This document shows positions 17,196-25,881 of a stretch of DNA of 64,000 nt, piece by piece. The position numbers were made by a program, and so were the translations under genes. Position 1 is the first letter of the stretch. Each line of letters opens with the position of its first letter. Origin of the DNA: Streptomyces kurssanovii (GTDB lineage: Bacteria > Actinomycetota > Actinomycetes > Streptomycetales > Streptomycetaceae); the NCBI RefSeq assembly GCF_014649695.1, contig NZ_BMTN01000001.1, positions 1 through 64,000 on the forward strand, written 5' to 3'. The notes under the pieces were generated by a model. It was given only the letters and a program-made list of their open reading frames with translations, ran no database searches and was not told the DNA's origin.

Positions 17196-17461
17196 GGGAT
17201 CACCCTATTAGCACTCCCTTCACGCTTCGTCATCGCGGCTGTTCCGGGCCGGCCGAGGTACGGGGCGCCGGCCATTCGGCCCGGCGGCGCCGAAGGGCTC
17301 GGTCGCCTGGCGCCCTGGCTCCGCCGAGCTGTGCGGCCGGTGTTGTCCGAGGACTTGTACGGTGGCCGAGGTGCGGCATCGATCACGGAGGGGGCGGCGG
17401 TGCTCATACACAACGACCGTCATGTGCTGGGGAGCCGGCGAGCCACGCGGGAGTTCTGCCG

Positions 17462-17803
17462 GTGACCGGCCATCGCCCGGCGGTCCTGGCGGCAGCCGCC
17501 GCGGCATTCGTCGCCCTCTCCGGATACGTCACCACCGAGCTCATCGAACGCAGTGCCCCACCGGTGACGCCACCCTCGCCGTACACGGCACCGGAGCCTT
17601 CCCCCGACTGCGGCACGCCGGAGCTCGACCCGGTGCACTGTCCCTTCGGCGGCGGCTGCCCCACGCCGGCAGCGACCATCGCCGACCCTGCGGCCGGGAA
17701 GGTGCCTGTGCCCGGCCCCACGTCGCAACGCCCGCGAGACGAACCGCTGTCGGAGCAGAGGGTCTCCAGCTGCGTGGAGGACAGAGCCGTCTACGTGGAC
17801 TGA
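17462..17803 (+). CDS. Small secreted or membrane-anchored protein
   Basis: A 113-aa protein starting at GTG 17462. The N-terminal hydrophobic stretch AVLAAAAAAFVALSGYVTTE (residues 7-27) is a signal or anchor sequence; it is followed by a Pro/Thr-rich region with four cysteines (DCGTPELDPVHCPFGGGC, later SSCVEDRAV). No known domain. Cysteine spacing suggests disulfides outside the cell. No ribosome site is obvious. Gene reality likely, function unknown. Confidence 0.5.
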   Translation: MTGHRPAVLAAAAAAFVALSGYVTTELIERSAPPVTPPSPYTAPEPSPDCGTPELDPVHCPFGGGCPTPAATIADPAAGKVPVPGPTSQRPRDEPLSEQRVSSCVEDRAVYVD

Positions 17804-17814
17804 TTCCACGCCCG

Positions 17815-18300
17815 TCACAGACGCTCGCGGTGCCAGGGGCGGCGGCGTCGGCGACGCGCGACGGGTGGGCCCAGTGGCCGGCGGCCGGGTTGCGGAAGAA
17901 CGTCGCCCACGGCCGGCCGCTGTGGTCGGTGAAGAAGTTGTTGTGCCCGGCTCCGACGCCCGCGGTCCACCGCTCGGAGTACGGGCCCTCGAAGTGGTCG
18001 GAGACGGCGACGATCGCGTCGTACTGGTACTGCACGCGGCCGGCGCCGGGCGGATCGTAGGCGTACCGCGTGCTGCCGTCCGGTTTGATCGACGTGCGGT
18101 CCCACGCGGCGTGGAGGAGGTAGTACTTGCCTCCGTACTTGAAGACGTGGGCGCCTTCGAGATACGGCTCGGGGGAGTAGGGCCGCTGCCGGAACTTCGG
18201 AAGGTCCGTGGTCGGACGATGTCCTCCATGTCGTCCCTGAACCTGGCGTACAGGTCGTTGTGCAGCACGAGCCACGCGTCGTCGCCCTCGGTGTAGAGGC
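17815..18300 (-). pseudogene. Glycoside hydrolase family 43 fragment
   Basis: The minus strand encodes PYLEGAHVFKYGGKYYLLHA, AYDPPGAGRVQYQYDAIVAV, SDHFEGPYSERWTAGVGAGH and NNFFTDHSGRPWATFFRNPA. These are late blades of a GH43-type five-bladed propeller, including the E-G of the catalytic acid loop (LEGA). A frameshift near 18200 separates it from an upstream piece (HNDLYARFRDDMEDIV), and both gene ends are missing. It is part of a decayed polysaccharide-degradation locus with the sulfatase and FGE fragments next door. Confidence 0.75.
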
Positions 18301-18645
18301 CACCCGTTTCGACCGCTGGTACACCCCGACCGCCATCTGCACCCCCGCCCGCGCCAGCCTGCTGACCGGCCAGGCGCCCTTCCGGCCCAAGCTGCTCGCC
18401 AACCACGGGCGCAACGTCGGCCACCTCGAGGACCTGCCCGAGGGCCGTTCCACTTTCTCCCGCGCTCTGCGGGAGAGCGGCTACAACTGCGGCCTCATCG
18501 GCAAGTGGCACGTCGGCAACGAACGGACGGCGGCCGACTACGGCTTCGACGGCCCCGAACTCCCCGGCTGGCACAACCCGGTGGACCACCCCGACCACCT
18601 CGCCTACCTCGCCGAGCGCGGCCTGCCGCCGTACGGCATCAGTGA
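18300..18645 (+). pseudogene. Sulfatase fragment with intact CTPAR motif
   Basis: The plus strand reads RFDRWYTPTAICTPARASLL, then NVGHLEDLPEGRSTFSRALR, ESGYNCGLIGKWHVGN and YGFDGPELPGWHNPVDHPDH. This is the N-terminal region of a type I sulfatase; C-T-P-A-R is the site converted to formylglycine, and GKWH supplies active-site lysine and histidine. The first strand with the metal-binding Asp pair is lost at the GH43 junction, and the rest of the gene is replaced by FGE sequence. Confidence 0.8.
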
Positions 18646-18649
18646 CCGC

Positions 18650-19228
18650 GTCCGAGGCACCCGCACCGGGGCGCCCACTGGCGCTGCCCCGAGGGTGCCC
18701 GCTCCGACATCACCGACCGCCAGAACCACCCCGTCGTCCACGTCTCCTGGAACGACGCGACCGCGTACGCGCGATGGGCCGGCAAGCGCCTGCCCACCGA
18801 GGCCGAGGGGAGTGCGCCGCGCGCGGCGGCCTGTGCGGCCGCCGCTACGCCTGGGGCGACGAGCTCACCCGCGACGGCCGGTGGCGCTGCAACGTCTGGC
18901 AGGGCGCTTCCCGCACACCAACACCGCGGACGACGGCCACCTGAGCACCGCCCCGGTCAAGTCCTACCGGCCCAACGGCTTCGGCCTGTGGAACACCGCC
19001 GGCAACGTGTGGGAATGGTGCACCGACTGGTTCTCACCCGCCTACTACGCCCAGGCCCCCGCGGACGACCCGCACGGACCGGAGACCGGGACGGCACGGG
19101 TCATGCGCGGCGGCTCCTATCTGTGCCACGACTCCTACTGCAACCGCTACCGGGTCGCCGCGCGCTCCTCCAACAATCCGGACTCCTCCTCGGGCAACCT
19201 CGGCTTCCGCTGCGCCAACGACGCGTGA
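18650..19228 (+). pseudogene. Formylglycine-generating enzyme (FGE/SUMF1) pseudogene
   Basis: Three successive frames make one FGE C-terminal half: [20 protein letters not shown] and KRLPTEAE; then [20 protein letters not shown] and NVWQG; then [40 protein letters not shown] and [10 protein letters not shown]. The copper-binding active-site cysteine pair C-x4-C (LCHDSYC) is preserved. At least two frameshifts and a missing N-terminus make it non-functional. FGE activates sulfatases such as the neighbouring fragment, so an entire sulfatase-maturation unit has decayed here. Confidence 0.85.
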
Positions 19229-19340
19229 GGGCCGTCGGCCAGGCCGGGCGACCGTGCCGGTGCCGTTGCTGGGGACGCGACCGGTCCGGGAGTTCACGCC
19301 CGAGCGGTGTACGAGCGTCGCCCGACCGTGGCGCCACGGC

Positions 19341-20396
19341 TCACGGCATGGGCGGGCCGCCCGCTGTCGACGGCAGGTCGACGGAGATGTGCGAGGACAG
19401 CGCGCGGAGGAAGTCGGGCGCGTCGAAGATCTCGCCGGCGGAGGCGACGCCGACCGTCCTGGTCCGACCCGTGAGGATGCGGTCGACGGCTTCCACCGCG
19501 AGCGGCGCGGTGACGGCATAGATGTCCTGGCCCCTCGCCACGGCCCGCCGCTCGGTGCCGCCGGAGCGGACGACGACGTCGACGAGGAAGGTCTGCGCGG
19601 ACCGCCCGTCCTCGTCGACCGCGGTGGGGGCCGGCGTGTCGGGGGCGGACAGGTCCCGGGCCGCCTCGACCGTCATGTAGGTGCGCACTTCCGGGATGGA
19701 CAGGTGGCTGGGGACGGTGACGACGTCGGCCATCGTGAACTCCCCGATGACCTCCCGGGTGCCCAGCGGGTCGGGGAAGGACCACTTGAGGCTCGTCGCC
19801 TCGTCCTGGCGGTAGTCCAGCCGACCGTTCCGGTAGACGACGCGTGCGCCGCCCCGCCGCTGCCGGGAGACCGCACCCGCGTCCCGCGTCCCGCCGGTGG
19901 GCTGCCAACCGCTCAGCCCGTACGCGACGTGCGCCTCGTCGGCAGCCGCCCACTCGCCCATCGCCGCGGTGGCCAGCAGGTCACCGAGGGCGCCGAAGAA
20001 GGCCATCGCGGGGACGATCACCGCTCCCGCGGCGCGGGCGCGGTCCGAGAAATGCGCGAACGTGTCGGCGTTGGCCTCGATCTCGGCCGCCACGTCCACG
20101 TACGGGATGCCGGCCCGCAGCGCCGCCTCGATCACCGGCGCGGCGGTCGTGGCGAAGGGTCCGGCGCAGTTGACCACCGCGGCCGTCCCGGCCAGCGCGC
20201 GTTCGAGAGCGACCGGATCGTCGACCGACGCCGGCCGGGCCTCGAGGCCGGGGAAGGACGCCGCCAGCGCCTGCAGCTTGCCGGCGTCGCGGCCGGAGAG
20301 AACAGGGGCGAACCCGCGCTTACGCAGCTCCGCCACCACGAACCGCCCGGTGTGCCCGTACGCGCCGAACACCGCTACCAACTGTCCCGATCCCAT
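19341..20396 (-). CDS. Saccharopine-reductase-like NAD(P)-binding protein
   Basis: A 351-aa enzyme; start ATG at 20396 with GGGAG upstream. The Rossmann N-terminus is [20 protein letters not shown] (GxYGxTG variant), then [36 protein letters not shown] and [15 protein letters not shown], as in trans-acting enoyl reductase and saccharopine dehydrogenase-like proteins. The C-terminal half has a mixed alpha/beta domain (VITVP-type strands, [20 protein letters not shown]). Substrate not predictable. It is divergent from the GlxA-type regulator at 20477, which probably controls it through the shared 80-base gap. Confidence 0.85.
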   Translation of the reverse strand: MGSGQLVAVFGAYGHTGRFVVAELRKRGFAPVLSGRDAGKLQALAASFPGLEARPASVDDPVALERALAGTAAVVNCAGPFATTAAPVIEAALRAGIPYVDVAAEIEANADTFAHFSDRARAAGAVIVPAMAFFGALGDLLATAAMGEWAAADEAHVAYGLSGWQPTGGTRDAGAVSRQRRGGARVVYRNGRLDYRQDEATSLKWSFPDPLGTREVIGEFTMADVVTVPSHLSIPEVRTYMTVEAARDLSAPDTPAPTAVDEDGRSAQTFLVDVVVRSGGTERRAVARGQDIYAVTAPLAVEAVDRILTGRTRTVGVASAGEIFDAPDFLRALSSHISVDLPSTAGGPPMP

Positions 20397-20476
20397 CGGT
20401 TCTCCCCTGAGCTCGCTTGATCTTCCATGGACATCCTGGCGGGGACGGACAGCCGACCGTGAGTGTCTGGAACGAC

Positions 20477-21442
20477 ATGACCCGTACAATTTCCGACATG
20501 GATACTGTCGCGCTTGCCGTCACCGACGGGATGCTGCACTTCGAACTGTCCCTGGCGTACGAGGTGTTCGCCGCCGCCCCGGCCGGGGTGACGGTCCCCT
20601 GGTACGACGTCACCGTCTGCGGACCGGTCGCCGTGCCGGTCGGCCGGTTCACGCTGGCGCCCGACGCCGGGCTCGACCGGCTCCAGCATGCCGACACCGT
20701 GATCGTCCCCGGCTGGGCCGACGTCGACGAGGACCCGCCCGCCGCCCTGGTCGACGCGGTGCGCGCGGCCCACGAGGCGGGCGCGCGTGTGGTGTCCCTC
20801 TGTACGGGCGTGTTCGTGCTGGCCGCGGCCGGCCTGCTGGACGGGAAGCGCGCGACCACGCACTGGGCACACACGGAGGCTCTGGCCGCCCGTTACCCCC
20901 GCGTGGAGGTCGACCCCGACGTGCTCTACGTGGACAACGGCAGCGTGCTCACCTCCGCCGGCAAGGCCGCCGCGCTGGACCTGTGCCTGCACCTCGTCCG
21001 CCTCGACCATGGTTCGTCGATCGCCAACGCCGTCGCCCGCCGCCTGGTCGTCCCACCGCATCGGGCCGGCGGCCAGGCCCAGTTCGTGACTACGCCGGTG
21101 CCCGCCCAGGACGACCATCCGCTCGCCGCCCTGCTCCCCTGGATCATCGAACGGCTCGACCAGCCGCTGACCGTGGAGGACCTGGCCCGCCAGGCACGGA
21201 TGAGCTCACGCCACCTGGCCCGCCACTTCAGGGCGGCGACCGGCACCACCCCTCTGCAATGGCTGCTGACCCAGCGGATCCGGCACGCCCAGGAACTGCT
21301 GGAGAAGACCGACGATAGTGTCGACGCCGTCGCGGCCGCCACCGGCATGGGCACCGCCACGACGCTGCGCCGGCACTTCAACCGCACGGTCGGCGTGCCC
21401 CCGGACACCTACCGCCGCACCTTCCGCTCACGGCCCCGCTGA
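20477..21442 (+). CDS. GlxA-family transcriptional regulator (DJ-1/PfpI + AraC)
   Basis: A 321-aa regulator; ATG at 20477 or 20498 (MDTVALAVTDGMLHFELSLA) are both possible. Residues ~8-190 form a DJ-1/PfpI domain with DTVIVPGWADVDEDPP and the nucleophile-elbow-like VVSLCTGVFVLAAAGLLDGK. This is followed by ATTHWAHTEALAARYPRVEV and NGSVLTSAGKAAALDLCLHL, all typical of GlxA regulators. The C-terminal ~100 residues are an AraC helix-turn-helix pair (LARQARMSSRHLARHFRAAT, DAVAAATGMGTATTLRRHFN). Divergent from the reductase gene, its probable target. Confidence 0.93.
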   Translation: MTRTISDMDTVALAVTDGMLHFELSLAYEVFAAAPAGVTVPWYDVTVCGPVAVPVGRFTLAPDAGLDRLQHADTVIVPGWADVDEDPPAALVDAVRAAHEAGARVVSLCTGVFVLAAAGLLDGKRATTHWAHTEALAARYPRVEVDPDVLYVDNGSVLTSAGKAAALDLCLHLVRLDHGSSIANAVARRLVVPPHRAGGQAQFVTTPVPAQDDHPLAALLPWIIERLDQPLTVEDLARQARMSSRHLARHFRAATGTTPLQWLLTQRIRHAQELLEKTDDSVDAVAAATGMGTATTLRRHFNRTVGVPPDTYRRTFRSRPR

Positions 21443-21548
21443 TCGGTGGGCCGGTGACCGCTCGAGCGGCGTACGGCCGCGTACGGGAAGCGCCGCGACG
21501 CGGACGCCGGCAGGTTGGCGATTCAGCGACATGCGGGTCGACCTGGCC

Positions 21549-21592
21549 TGTCGGCCACGCCCAGCACCTCACGTACGTCACCGGGCGTCTGA
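21549..21592 (+). pseudogene. Beta-family protein C-terminal remnant
   Basis: These 44 bases encode VGHAQHLTYVTGRL followed by a stop and match, at DNA and protein level, the last codons of the beta family gene at 34026-34067 (IGHTQHLTYITRCL). The rest of the gene is absent. With the ATPase remnant at 22487-22650 it marks a second, broken copy of the 34-kb junction. Confidence 0.65.
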
Positions 21593-21749
21593 TGGACTGT
21601 GGGAGCGCCTGATTCGAGCAAGCTCGTGGCTCCATCATGATCGTTCCGCGTCGAGAACAGAGATGATCACGCAGGTCCACGGGCATCCTGCATACGGGGC
21701 CGTGCCCGAACGCGTCATGACAATCGGCCGGATGTGGTTCGCTGCTGGG

Positions 21750-22325
21750 GTGACCCAGGACTTGGAGATCGTCGCATTCGAATCCGCCGAGGCATTCGAG
21801 GCATGGCTCGGTGAGAACCACGCCGTCTCGTCGGGCATCTGGCTCAAGCTTCGTAAGAAGGGCCCCGGAATCGTCGCGCTGGACTACGCCCAGGCGCTCG
21901 ACGTGGCACTCTGCTACGGCTGGATCGACGGCCAGAAGGGCAAGTTCGACGACCAGTGGTGGCTCCAGCGGTTCACCCCGCGGGGGCCGCGCAGCAAGTG
22001 GTCCAAGGTCAACCGGGACAAGGTGGCCGCCTTGATCGAGCAGGGCCGGATGCGTGCGCCGGGGCAGGCCGAGGTCGACCGCGCCAAGGCGGACGGCCGC
22101 TGGGAGGCGGCCTACGACGGTGCGAAGACCGCCACGGTGCCGGACGACCTCGCGGCGGCCCTGACCGCCGACCCGGGCGCGGCGGAGTTCTTCGAGACAC
22201 TGGACCGGCAGAACCGCTACGCGATCCTGTACCGGATCCAGGACGCCAAGAAGGCCGAGACCCGGGCGCGCCGGATCGAGAAGTACGTAGCGATGCTGGC
22301 GAAGGGCGAGAAGCTGCACCCGTAG
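21750..22325 (+). CDS. YdeI/OmpD-associated (OmdA) family protein
   Basis: A 191-aa protein. GTG at 21750 gives the family-typical N-terminus (DLEIVAFESAEAFEAWLGEN); in-frame ATGs at 21717 and 21732 are alternatives. Diagnostic segments: SSGIWLKLRKKGPGIVALDY, CYGWIDGQKGKFDDQWWLQR, FTPRGPRSKWSKVNRDKVAA, and a C-terminal helical FFETLDRQNRYAILYRIQDA with KKAETRARRIEKYVAML. YdeI proteins are linked to stress and antimicrobial-peptide resistance in enterics; the molecular role is unclear. It sits between two gene-end remnants, so it was probably inserted into them. Confidence 0.92.
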   Translation: MTQDLEIVAFESAEAFEAWLGENHAVSSGIWLKLRKKGPGIVALDYAQALDVALCYGWIDGQKGKFDDQWWLQRFTPRGPRSKWSKVNRDKVAALIEQGRMRAPGQAEVDRAKADGRWEAAYDGAKTATVPDDLAAALTADPGAAEFFETLDRQNRYAILYRIQDAKKAETRARRIEKYVAMLAKGEKLHP

Positions 22326-22486
22326 TCACGGAAAGGGGCCGTGGCCGTGTGGTGCCCTGGGGTCCCGGCGCGCCTGCGGCCCGGCAGCAGCCACCAAATG
22401 CCCTCACCGAGCGTAACGAAACGCCAAAGGCCCTGAGCGGGCGCACCGCTCAAGATTGAAGTCCCGCCTAAAGTGCCTCCGCCTCA

Positions 22487-22650
22487 CGGCAGGTCGACGA
22501 CAGCCCGGCCGCGTCCCTCTGATGGGACGCTTCTCCCTGCGTGTTTCGGTGTCGTCGATCCGCACCTGCGCCCGAGCCGGCGAGCCGCAGATGGAAGTCC
22601 CGCCCGGGTACGTGCCCGTGACGCACGGCTTTGCCCACCAGGTCGGGGCA
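22487..22650 (-). pseudogene. Anti-sigma-type HATPase remnant (copy of 34101-34400)
   Basis: The minus strand reads VRHGHVPGRDFHLRLAGS, with frames disrupted on both sides, and ends in a DNA block (CTCACGGCAGGTCGACGAC on the plus strand) identical to the stop region of the intact gene at 34101-34556. About 100 bases of the middle, including the second glycine box, are deleted. It overlaps the N-terminal part of the plus-strand ORF 22456-23346. Confidence 0.75.
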
Positions 22651-22659
22651 ACGCTCGTC

Positions 22660-23346
22660 ATGGCACTGGCGGCCTTGCACACGGGCAGCCGCGCGAACAA
22701 GGCCGCACTCGATGCCGCTCGCGAGGCGGGGAGGGCACAGGTCGAGGCGGCGTTGGCCGGTGTGCGGCTCCAGTTGGACGGGCATCGCGAGGACGCGCTC
22801 CGCCAGGCCCGGCGGGATGCGTACGCGCAGTTCCTGAACGGCATCGAGAACGTGTGTATGGCGCTCGTCCACCTGGCCGCTGTAGGGCCCCGGTACTTCG
22901 AGGAAGGGCTGGGGCGCGGGAACGCGGTGGGGGAGGGGCTCACTCGTGCGCAGGAGCTGTACCAGGGCCTGTTGTTGCGTCACTCCGCTCTGCGTCTGTC
23001 CGCGGACGATCCCGAGGTGGCGGACGCGGAGCGGCTGGCCCGTCTGGCCGGCCGACTCCTGGAGGACTTCGACGATTACGCGGGAGCGTTTCCGGCGGGG
23101 GATCCCGCTCCGGCGTGGCGGCGGTTCGACGAGGGCCTGCACGAGCTGCGCGACGGGGTCGAGGAATGGGCGCTGATACTGGAGTGCCTGCGCACCACGG
23201 GCGACGACTGCTACATACTCAAGGTGGCCGCGACCTCGATGGGGCACCTGGAAACACTCATGGACGAGCTGGCCGGTTTCGGCAGCACGACCACCAGCGT
23301 GGTCTACAGCCAGACCCTGCCCTACCGCGGACCGGACCGGCCCTGA
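22660..23346 (+). CDS. Hypothetical helical protein, 5' end rebuilt by recombination
   Basis: The frame is open from 22456 (296 aa), but residues before about 68 are antisense of the ATPase remnant, so I take the ATG at 22660 (228 aa). The body is long alpha helix: SRANKAALDAAREAGRAQVE, LQLDGHREDALRQARRDAYA, QFLNGIENVCMALVHLAAVG, then RLARLAGRLLEDFDDYAGAF and YILKVAATSMGHLETLMDEL. Relatives I recall start with a membrane segment followed by an 'A-R-x-x-W' helix; here that N-terminus was probably replaced when the duplicated junction formed. Function unknown. Confidence 0.55.
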   Translation: MALAALHTGSRANKAALDAAREAGRAQVEAALAGVRLQLDGHREDALRQARRDAYAQFLNGIENVCMALVHLAAVGPRYFEEGLGRGNAVGEGLTRAQELYQGLLLRHSALRLSADDPEVADAERLARLAGRLLEDFDDYAGAFPAGDPAPAWRRFDEGLHELRDGVEEWALILECLRTTGDDCYILKVAATSMGHLETLMDELAGFGSTTTSVVYSQTLPYRGPDRP

Positions 23347-23563
23347 CCGGCAACCGACCGTCCGGCGCGTACCCGTACGCCGACCTGATACGGGCCACCC
23401 TTGGCCACACCGCATGGCGGCTGCTCGCCAACTGAGAAGCCGCGCCTCGCGAGCAGCCGTCGACGGGTCGCGTGAAGAAGTCGACGGCGAGGACGGCGAA
23501 CGTCGAGGAGCAGCTGCATGCGGCACCATGGGGTTGCCGGAGCTCTGGGCGAGTACCTGGCCT

Positions 23564-23593
23564 GCGGCGCCCCTCACGGCGGCGCCCCTCACG
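23564..23593. repeat. Tandem 15-base duplication
   Basis: GCGGCGCCCCTCACG occurs twice head-to-tail just downstream of the UvrD-like gene. It is a short replication-slippage type repeat with no apparent function. Confidence 0.8.
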
Positions 23594-23607
23594 GCAGCGA
23601 CTCGCGG

Positions 23608-25881
23608 TCAGGCGGTTGACAGCAGCGGCTTGAGGAACTGGCTGGGGTTGCCGTGCCAGAAAATGTCCAGGCTGTCGCGGGCCCTCGTCGCGGCGACGAA
23701 CAGCAGCGAACGGGCCCGCTGCATCTCTCTGCGGTGGCGCAGGGCGTCCACCGACTGCAACCGCAGGATGTCTGAACGCGGCACAAGTCCCTGCGACGCA
23801 CCGGCGATGATCATCCGCTGGTATTCGAGCCCCTTGAAACGGAACATCGTGCCGATGTGCACCCCCTCGTCGCCCCGGGGTCCGTCCGGGCCGATCTCAA
23901 TGGCGCGGATGCCGAACTGTGCCAGCGAATAGGCCGCTTCCTGTGCCATTGCGTTCGTGGGGACGCAGATGCCGATCTGCTCCAGCGGGATGTCGTCCCA
24001 CGCGGCGATCAGCGCTGCGATGCCCTCCCGCTCTGTCTCCCAGTCGACGTGCGGATGCAGGGAGGGCAGGCCGCCGCTCAGCACGGACCGATAGCCTGCC
24101 AGGTTCTCCTCGTTGCCGTCGAGGTCGTCGAATGCCTGGCCGCTCAGTACGCCCAGCGCGGAGCCCAGGATCTGTCGCGTCGTGCGGTAGCTGAGCGACA
24201 ACTTGGCACTGCGGCCACGGATGTTGACGCCGAGGCTGCCGAGGGTGACCTGGCTGCTGTAGATCCGCTGGTGGGTGTCGCCGACGAGGAAGATGTCGTT
24301 GCGATCCCGGCGGACCATCGCCCGGAGCATCTTCCAGTGGCCCGGCTGCAGATCCTGCGCCTCGTCGACCACGATGTGCCGGTAGCGGGGACGGAGCCGG
24401 CCCGCGGAGCTGTCCTGCAGGTGGATGTTGTCCAGGCCGCCGGCCTCCTCCCGCTGCCGCTCCACGGCGTCCATGCGCTGCTCGCGCTCGATCTCCAGCC
24501 GCGCCGCCCGTTCGGCGACCTGCGCCCAGGTCTGCCGTCCGAGCCCGTCGAGACGCTGGGCGAACCGCTCGGTCAGCTGCCAGATCTCGGCACGCTCCGG
24601 CCGGGTGACGTTGCGTCCGCGGCCGGCCCTGCGGGCCCGGAAGTAGTCCGTGCGGGAGGTCACGGCCTGCCCCAGGATCACCTGCGTCCACTCGTCATGC
24701 AGGAACTCCGCGTCCCAGCCCGTCTCGTCCACCTCATCAAGCATGGCCCGCCACTCGCGCAGCGCCTGGTTGTCGTCGATGGTCTGCTTACTGCTGCCCG
24801 GCTCGGCCTCGCGCACCACGCGCAGCGCCAGCTGGTCGACATGGCTGATCTCGACGCGCGCCAGTAGCTCCTCGCCGCCCAGCTCCAGTAGCCGTGCCCG
24901 CAGATCCGCGGCGAGGTTCTTGTTGTACGTGGTCAGCAGCACCGGCTTCGTACGCCCCGGCGGCAACCCGGAGACCAGGTGCTTCACGCGGTGGAGTGCC
25001 ACGATCGTCTTGCCGGTGCCCGGTCCACCGCCGACGCGTGCCGGTCCGGAGTAGTCACGCTCCACGAGCTTGGCCTGCGTCGGGTGCAGGAAGACCTTCC
25101 AGCGCCCGAAGTTGCCGCCTTCCAATGCCTCGCGCAGCGCCTCGTCCGTGGTCGTGACCATGGTTGCCGGGCGCTCGGCGGCCGCCTGGAAGTCCTCGGT
25201 GTCGACCGGCTCGGGGGCTGCGACGGGGGCCGTGACCTGGTCGAGGACCTCGTCGTAGGACTTGCCGTCGAAGAGGGAGAGCAGCACCTCGCCTGTGAGC
25301 TGCGGGGCGTACTCGATCAGGCCGAGCAGCTGCTCCTCGGTGGTGAGGGTCCGCACCACCGGCAGCAGCGGCTGTGCCACACCGAGGTCGGCCAGTTGCT
25401 CGTCGGTGAAGTGAGCGAACAGCGGCGCGGACACCGGTGGCTGCTCCACCGGGGCCGGCGCAGGGGCGGGAGCGGGGACCTGCGCCTTGGGCGCCTGAGG
25501 TGCTTCGGGCGGCAGGAGCCGCCGGACGACGCTCTCCTCGACGACCTGAAGGTCGACGTACTCGAGTCCACCGGTGACCGGGTTCACCCCGTACGCGAGC
25601 CGGTCGAGGTTCGCGTACACCTCTCTACGGTGCTTGACCGAGACGATCAGCCAGTCGTCGTCGGCGAGCCGCAGCAGCAGCGCCCGGTAGTCGTCGCTGA
25701 TCCGCGCCGACCACAGCCGGGTGTGGCCGGACAGCTGCTTGAGGCGCAGCCCCGAAGAGTCGGGGTTCGCCTTGAATTTGTGCTGGAAGTCGTAGATCGC
25801 GCCCTTGACTGTGCGCGGGAGCTTAAGGATCTCCTTGTCGGCCTTGTCCAGCAGCCGCAGAGTCACGTTCGCCGCGCTCAT
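23608..25881 (-). CDS. UvrD/Rep-type helicase with N-terminal RelE/ParE-fold domain
   Basis: A 757-aa protein starting at 25881 (MSAANVTLRLLDKADKEIL). Residues ~1-95 form a RelE/ParE-like fold ending in the hallmark VSVKHRREVYANL. After a linker rich in Pro/Ala, an SF1 helicase follows: Walker A VGGGPGTGKTIVALHRVKHL (about 284-291), TTYNKNLAADLR, Walker B IVVDEAQDLQPGHW, motif III GDTHQRIYSSQVTL, motif IV region SYRTTRQILG, motif V/VI IGTMFRFKGLEYQRMIIAGA and ARSLLFVAATRARDSL. It probably unwinds or tracks DNA; the RelE-like part may contact RNA or the ribosome or serve as a docking module. The first 59 bases overlap the end of the giant helicase gene, so the two are one operon. Defence role inferred. 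Confidence 0.9.
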   Translation of the reverse strand: MSAANVTLRLLDKADKEILKLPRTVKGAIYDFQHKFKANPDSSGLRLKQLSGHTRLWSARISDDYRALLLRLADDDWLIVSVKHRREVYANLDRLAYGVNPVTGGLEYVDLQVVEESVVRRLLPPEAPQAPKAQVPAPAPAPAPVEQPPVSAPLFAHFTDEQLADLGVAQPLLPVVRTLTTEEQLLGLIEYAPQLTGEVLLSLFDGKSYDEVLDQVTAPVAAPEPVDTEDFQAAAERPATMVTTTDEALREALEGGNFGRWKVFLHPTQAKLVERDYSGPARVGGGPGTGKTIVALHRVKHLVSGLPPGRTKPVLLTTYNKNLAADLRARLLELGGEELLARVEISHVDQLALRVVREAEPGSSKQTIDDNQALREWRAMLDEVDETGWDAEFLHDEWTQVILGQAVTSRTDYFRARRAGRGRNVTRPERAEIWQLTERFAQRLDGLGRQTWAQVAERAARLEIEREQRMDAVERQREEAGGLDNIHLQDSSAGRLRPRYRHIVVDEAQDLQPGHWKMLRAMVRRDRNDIFLVGDTHQRIYSSQVTLGSLGVNIRGRSAKLSLSYRTTRQILGSALGVLSGQAFDDLDGNEENLAGYRSVLSGGLPSLHPHVDWETEREGIAALIAAWDDIPLEQIGICVPTNAMAQEAAYSLAQFGIRAIEIGPDGPRGDEGVHIGTMFRFKGLEYQRMIIAGASQGLVPRSDILRLQSVDALRHRREMQRARSLLFVAATRARDSLDIFWHGNPSQFLKPLLSTA

